Of a stretch of 64,000 nt of DNA, positions 59,492 through 64,000 are shown one piece after another; position 1 is the stretch's first letter, and every line of letters begins with the position of its first letter. Under the pieces are notes generated by a model, which was given only the letters and a program-made list of their open reading frames with translations, was not told where the DNA came from and made no database searches. Source of the stretch: Rotaria sp. Silwood1 (lineage: Eukaryota; Rotifera; Eurotatoria; Philodinida; Philodinidae); NCBI GenBank assembly GCA_905250075.1, contig CAJNOP010000869.1:16845-80844 (forward strand), written 5' to 3'. A program made the translations under genes and the position numbers.

Positions 59492-60163
59492 CTGTGTATT
59501 TTTTTCGCTTGTATAGACGTATACAATTTAACCGAATTCGTCAATGAAAATAACGACAAATTTTTTTCTATAATCGAAATTGACGGTAAATAGACGGAAA
59601 AGAATGACATCACTTCTCTCTCTCTTTCTTGTATTTCATATGCCGATAAACATTCATGTTCTCTATTATAGATCTGATTAAATAAATAATATGTCGTTCA
59701 TATCGAGTAAAAATGTCTCTTCACAAGTTTATTATTATTATTTCAGTTTCAATAAAATATTCTGAAAGCTGATACTTCATATTTATTTCTATATTTTTCG
59801 TTCGATTGATTTTTTTCTAAAATAGTTCAAGAAAAACTAAATACGATAAAATAAGATGAATAATTATTATAGTAGAAATCATCATTAGAGGAATTCTATA
59901 TACGTGTCAGTGGCGTATTCATCGCTTCGGCAAGCTGCCGATCGCCGTTCCATCGCGAAATATTCATTTTTCTATGTTTCTCTATCAGAGTCGAAAATAA
60001 AAGGGATTATACTGCCTTGAATAGATATCGAAAGTCATTTTTGATCATGACTGCCATCACAAATATCCTCAATTCGTTCCTGATATTTATTCTTAAATTT
60101 GTCTTTTATTAGACAAATAATATCTTTATTTCTTCTTATGAGATAATAATGAACAACATAATA
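59492..60163. other. Intergenic between convergent-spaced minus-strand genes
   Basis: CT-rich patch at 59610-59635. Otherwise nothing supportable. Confidence 0.3.
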
Positions 60164-62434
60164 TTAGTTTTCATTGGTTGTTCCACATTCGACGATCATG
60201 ATATCTGTTTTAGGTCGACCAGTGACACTTCCTAAAATAATAAACATAGCTTATTACTAAAATAATATTAGTCAAACTCAAACATACCCTGATTCATGAT
60301 GGCATGCATAACGTCCGTGCCACTTGAAATTTCGCCGAGAACAACCTTCAATAAAAAAATAAAAGTAATTAAAAACGAAACATTCTATTTTTTTACATAT
60401 GTATCATCGAAGAATGGAAGTCCAATATACAGGGTGTCTCATAAGTTGTGGCAGATTTTTTTAAATCTAATTTTTGATGATAATGAATACAAATTAAACT
60501 CAAACTTATACATATGACACGGCTTAGCATGTACTTTTATTTCATATATTTTATTTGGATTAGATCATTGAATATACAAGAAAATAAACAAATTCAATGA
60601 ACATACCCTCCATTGACAAATATCAAAAGTCTGCATTTTTTCGCTACTTTGTTAGTTTTTTCTCCAATTACTATTCCTATGGGAGTAAGTTTTTACAAAA
60701 GAAATCACACATTCTGATAGCACTTGAAATGCTCTATGATATTATGTATTAATACAGTGTCTTAAATTTAAGTAGCGAAAAAAAATGCAAATTTTTTGGG
60801 CTAGTCGATTCGGAGTATATTCATTGTATTCAATTTTATTTCAATCTATAAACGCAAGAAAATAAGTAAATAGACAGGGTGATAGAGAATTTTAAGCTCT
60901 ATCAGAATCTATAGTTACTTTTTCATACAGATCATTCTATACGGATGAAAAATTTTTAAAACTAGTTTTGATGACGAAGGAAAGATCAAGTCTGGGAATC
61001 TGGACATGAGGGTGCCTTCGTTGTCTTCAATTTATTTTGGTAATGAAAAGGTCAAAACTAAAACCTAATTCTACAGAATGATAGAAAACTCCGCGAGCTT
61101 TCAGAATATGTAATTAGTTTTAAAATAACTTATTTTTATAGTGACAATATATGAGAAATACAGAGTGAAACTTTTGTCGGGGTATATATATTGTAACACA
61201 TTGATGGTGTGCTTATTTTGCACATGTACCAATTTCTTTATTTTTTTGTATATCCAATGATTAAATTCAAATAAAATATATGAAATAAAAGTACATGTTA
61301 AGTTGTATGATACGTGTAAGTTTGAGTTTGATTTGTATTCATTATCATCAAAAATTAGATTTAAAAAAATCTGCCACAACTTATGAGACACCCTGTAAGT
61401 TATGAAAAATTGGGAATTATTGGTATTCGGATCAAAATTAGTCATCGATAAAGTACCGGGTTTGGAATGTTTGTTGTTAAAATTTTCATCAGCAAATGTT
61501 TTCCCATAAATACTAAATAAAAATTCATAAATTATATGTATATATTTTCAATGGTTAGTTTACCATTCACCACCCGAACCATCGCTATTTATAAAAATAA
61601 AAGAATATTTATGAAATAAAATTTTATTTTGTAAGTCACTTACAAATTCGTTATATCACCTCCTATTAAATTAAATAATAAAAGTAATAATAACGAAAAA
61701 ATATTAATAAAGTCTTTACCTCGAATTAAATATTGGGGAAAGACATGAGTTAATTTACTACCAACATAACATAAATGCTTGTCACCAACACACAAACTTC
61801 GAAAATTTTCTGAAAATAAAAAATAAATATTTTTTAAGCAAGAAAATAACTTTTTCATAACATACCTGTTGTTTGTGGTACATTATTGTAAAGCTGTAAA
61901 AAAAATTCATAAATATTTATTTTTAAAAAGATATTTCTTGGTTTTACCTTGAATACCATTCGACCAATAACTTTATGTTTAATTGAAAAATCAAAATAAA
62001 CGCAGGTATGAGACGCGAAATTACTAAAAGAAGTATCTTTTATATAAATTTAAAAGTAATAGCTCGATACTTACTTAGATGAAAGTAATAAATCGTGCTT
62101 CATCAACATCGGTGGCAAAACCTCGCGCATTTTTTGAGACAATCCTTTGTCAAATTCATTTCTGTTAATCAATTGTCTAGAAAAAGAAAACGTTTTAGAT
62201 TATATAGATGTGGTAAGTTTATGATTACCCATTATTCACGTAATCGGAGATCATTATTTGATAGTGATTAGTGTTCAATAACTAAAACAGTTGGTTTGAT
62301 AAATGCATAGGACCTTCTCAGTACTTACATTGAAACTGGTGGTGTACGATCCCATCCAAAAACGATGGTCAAAACGAAATGTTTGATTTTTTTTTCATAT
62401 TCAGTAATAATAATACCCTGTGAATCAATCTATA
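60164..62434 (-). pseudogene. Cyclophilin-type gene broken by a foldback element
   Basis: Small exons read in order: a non-cyclophilin lead (IIITEYEKKIKHFVLTIVFG and NEFDKGLSQKMREVLPP), then [78 protein letters not shown] and [15 protein letters not shown]. After the insertion come GLPFFDDTYV, VLGEISSGTDVMHAIMNQG and GSVTGRPKTDIMIVECG, with TAA at 60164. The fold is that of a peptidyl-prolyl isomerase. Key residues of active cyclophilins are changed. The HR of the HR.IPGF motif is HV here, the Gln before GGD is Arg, and the Trp region reads LPFFDD. Even before the insertion it was probably not an isomerase. The element at 60430-61395 sits inside the exon after QFFIT. Confidence 0.78.
60430..61395. 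mobile_element. Tc1/mariner-like MITE with inverted repeats of about 165 bp
   Basis: Ends CAGGGTGTCTCATAAGTTGT are exact on both sides, and the match continues imperfectly for about 165 bp. TA dinucleotides flank it (60428-60429 and 61396-61397), the target of this superfamily. The 966-bp element has no transposase frame. It splits a cyclophilin exon. Confidence 0.88.
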
Positions 62435-62575
62435 AAGTAAATTGTTATGAAAACAGGAATATAAAAAAGAAAGATTAACACTACGGTTTCTTTATTATAT
62501 TTAAAACCATGTTTCATAAAAACAAGTTTTGATAAACATAAAAGTGAGTAATTGATATTCTGTTCAATTACAGAT

Positions 62576-62649
62576 GGGTGTGGGTGTGGGTGCGGGTGCA
62601 TGAGTGAGTGTGGGCATAATTAAAAACACACTCGCACACACCCACACCC
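62576..62649. repeat. Head-to-head TGTGGG-type telomere-like hairpin (copy E)
   Basis: GGGTGTGGGTGTGGG with GCGGGTGC and GAGTGAGTGTGGG (62576-62614), a spacer of about 13 bp (CATAATTAAAAAC), then CACACTCGCACACACCCACACCC (62628-62649, written here in overlapping words). It has the same G-inward geometry as copies A-D. Confidence 0.82.
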
Positions 62650-62654
62650 TCTAT

Positions 62655-62840
62655 AGATATCTTCATTGTTCCTATGCGTTTTCATTTATCCGCTGGGATA
62701 GAATGTATGTAGCTATTCACATATCTAACACTTTTCTCATAGAAGAAATTATTTTCTCATTTTTCGATTTCATTTTATCTTTGGAAACCTTCATTATTCC
62801 TATGATGTTGCATTTTCCCGCTGAAATTGAATCTGTTACG
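62655..62840. repeat. Diverged direct repeat of about 125 bp spacing
   Basis: CTTCATTGTTCCTATG, then a TTTTCATTTATCCGCTG phrase at about 62660-62697, recurs as CTTCATTATTCCTATG and TTGCATTTTCCCGCTG at about 62790-62822. Function unknown. Confidence 0.45.
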
Positions 62841-62954
62841 TGTTGAAGTAGCCCACGGCTGCCCATATTTGACTCGGGTGACGTTTTTTCGCCGGAAGTA
62901 AGCATTTATGTCACCGATCAATTCAATGTCCAACCCTCTTACAAAATATGAATA

Positions 62955-63065
62955 TACGTGTTCCTTGATAGAATGATGTCAATACCTATGCCTTGATGAA
63001 ATGACGTCAGTAACTATTCCTCAATAGAATGACATCAATGCTTGTCTCTCAAATGAATAGTATCA
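62955..63065. repeat. Short tandem repeat, about 30-33 bp unit
   Basis: The phrase CCTTGATAGAATGATGTCAA with variants (GATGAAATGACGTCAG; CAATAGAATGACATCAA) recurs about three to four times in a row. Confidence 0.5.
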
Positions 63066-64000
63066 ATTCTCTTTCGCATTGTTCTTGCTTTTATCGTCAC
63101 ATCAATAAGTCACTCGTATCCTCGCTTCATTGATATTTTTATTCAAGTCTCTCCTTGATTTTTCGTTACGTCCGTTTTCTCTAGCTGTGTGTATAATATA
63201 TAAGGAAGGCGATACAATTGCTTTGTATGCCTTTCGATTGTAAAAGCATCAATATACGTGTGATCTTCATCTGCACTGCAGTACTTGGATCAAGATTCGT
63301 CAAAGTACTCCAAACCAAAAAAGTAAATACTTCCTTTGAATCGATTGCATTTATAATAGAATTTTTATTGAGATTGAATCTGGAAAAATTTACCATCAAA
63401 TGTTTCTTTTTTCTGGAAATTTTATCGATTTTCAAAGCAAAAATTTTTATCCTATGATGATAGTACGATTAGAAAGAAAGATTTTCATTCCAAGAGAATC
63501 ATTCCAGTAATCAGATTCGATTCGATCCGACGGGTATCTGATCGAAACCTGGGATACAGAACGACATTCCGAACTGTACCGTTGGCACCTTTTAAAAATT
63601 AGTGCTTATTTAATTCAATAGGTTTCATTAGCGGTATTCTTCAATAGTTTTGTGTTTCGAATAACCATAGAATTTTGTTGGTACGAGATGCAATCAGATG
63701 TGTCTTTGTGAACCTATCTATTTTGATCTGAATACAATACAGAATCGATGCTTTTAGCCGTCAAAAAATGGTCAGAAGAGTGTTAAAAACTACAGAACTG
63801 AACTCTTTCACTATTTTCTGGAGAGTTTTTAAGTTGAGATTGGCTAGAAAACCGTCGATTTCTTAGTTTTATAATAATGGAAGAACCGAACCTTAACTAA
63901 AGAGTCTCTCATTCAAAATTTTCACTCTTCTTAGGTTGTTAGAATTGTTAGGTACCCCTGTAACCGCACTTACATTTTATTTATTCAATTTTAATTCATA
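63066..64000. other. Right end of window, nothing supportable
   Basis: No gene is supported. A small ATTCGATTCGATCCGACGGG patch at 63518-63537 recalls the TCCGAT island at 24 kb but is too short to call. Confidence 0.3.

Overview
This window looks like nuclear DNA of a bdelloid rotifer. It is strongly AT-rich. Its genes are split by short introns of about 50-80 nt with GT..AG borders. It carries several F-box/leucine-rich-repeat genes and a rhodopsin-like receptor, many small DNA transposons, and scattered arrays of a TGTGGG-type repeat. As I recall, TGTGGG is the telomeric repeat reported for bdelloids. The genus cannot be fixed from the window; the AT-richness would suit Rotaria-like genomes.

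Layout. Positions 1-2375 (-) hold an unrecognised multi-exon gene with a Pro/Ser-rich C-terminus that runs off the left edge. 2416-7046 (-) is a decayed PARP4 (vault PARP) gene. 8200-8915 (-) and 11060-11790 (+) are coding remnants, the second from an ABCC/MRP-type transporter. 13427-14362 (+) is an F-box/LamG-like gene. 20367-23618 is a complete hAT transposon with a 6-exon transposase and perfect 8-bp target-site duplications. 26422-27481 (+) is a two-exon receptor gene. 31283-32407, 46015-47867 (+) and 57548-59491 (-) are F-box proteins. 32851-33779 and 45082-45309 (+) are arrays of 84-nt exons, one leucine-rich repeat per exon. 35702-36256 is an alpha/beta-hydrolase fragment cut off by a transposon. 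36538-38215 is a mariner whose transposase is open except for one stop codon. 40909-42573 (-) is an arylsulfatase G-like gene with one TGA next to its active-site cysteine. 51319-54517 (+) holds a small acidic/basic protein, an RPA1-like gene and an acidic protein. 60164-62434 (-) is a cyclophilin gene broken by a foldback element.

Mobile and repeat DNA dominates. Two elements built from AAACGCGTT-type motifs (34042-35701; 54711-55655) appear related. A long-TIR TA-flanked element (43725-45043) hides a sequence gap. Smaller foldbacks lie at 14395-14590, 28966-29203, 30827-31057 and 60430-61395. Several islands repeat one short motif on both strands (CGTATC, TCCGAT, GAGATTGGACG, TATACGGC, GAGACT). 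Each is a different motif.

The most unusual feature is a set of five internal loci where a TGTGGG-like tract runs into its own reverse complement across a spacer of roughly 10-30 bp. Each has the geometry of two chromosome ends joined head to head. One of these sits between a 131-bp tandem repeat and the RPA1-like gene cluster. The genes do not form a pathway. The window reads as accessory or subtelomere-like DNA with a high share of broken genes. Several reading frames would be rejoined by a one-base change in a homopolymer, so assembly error must be excluded before each break is taken as real.
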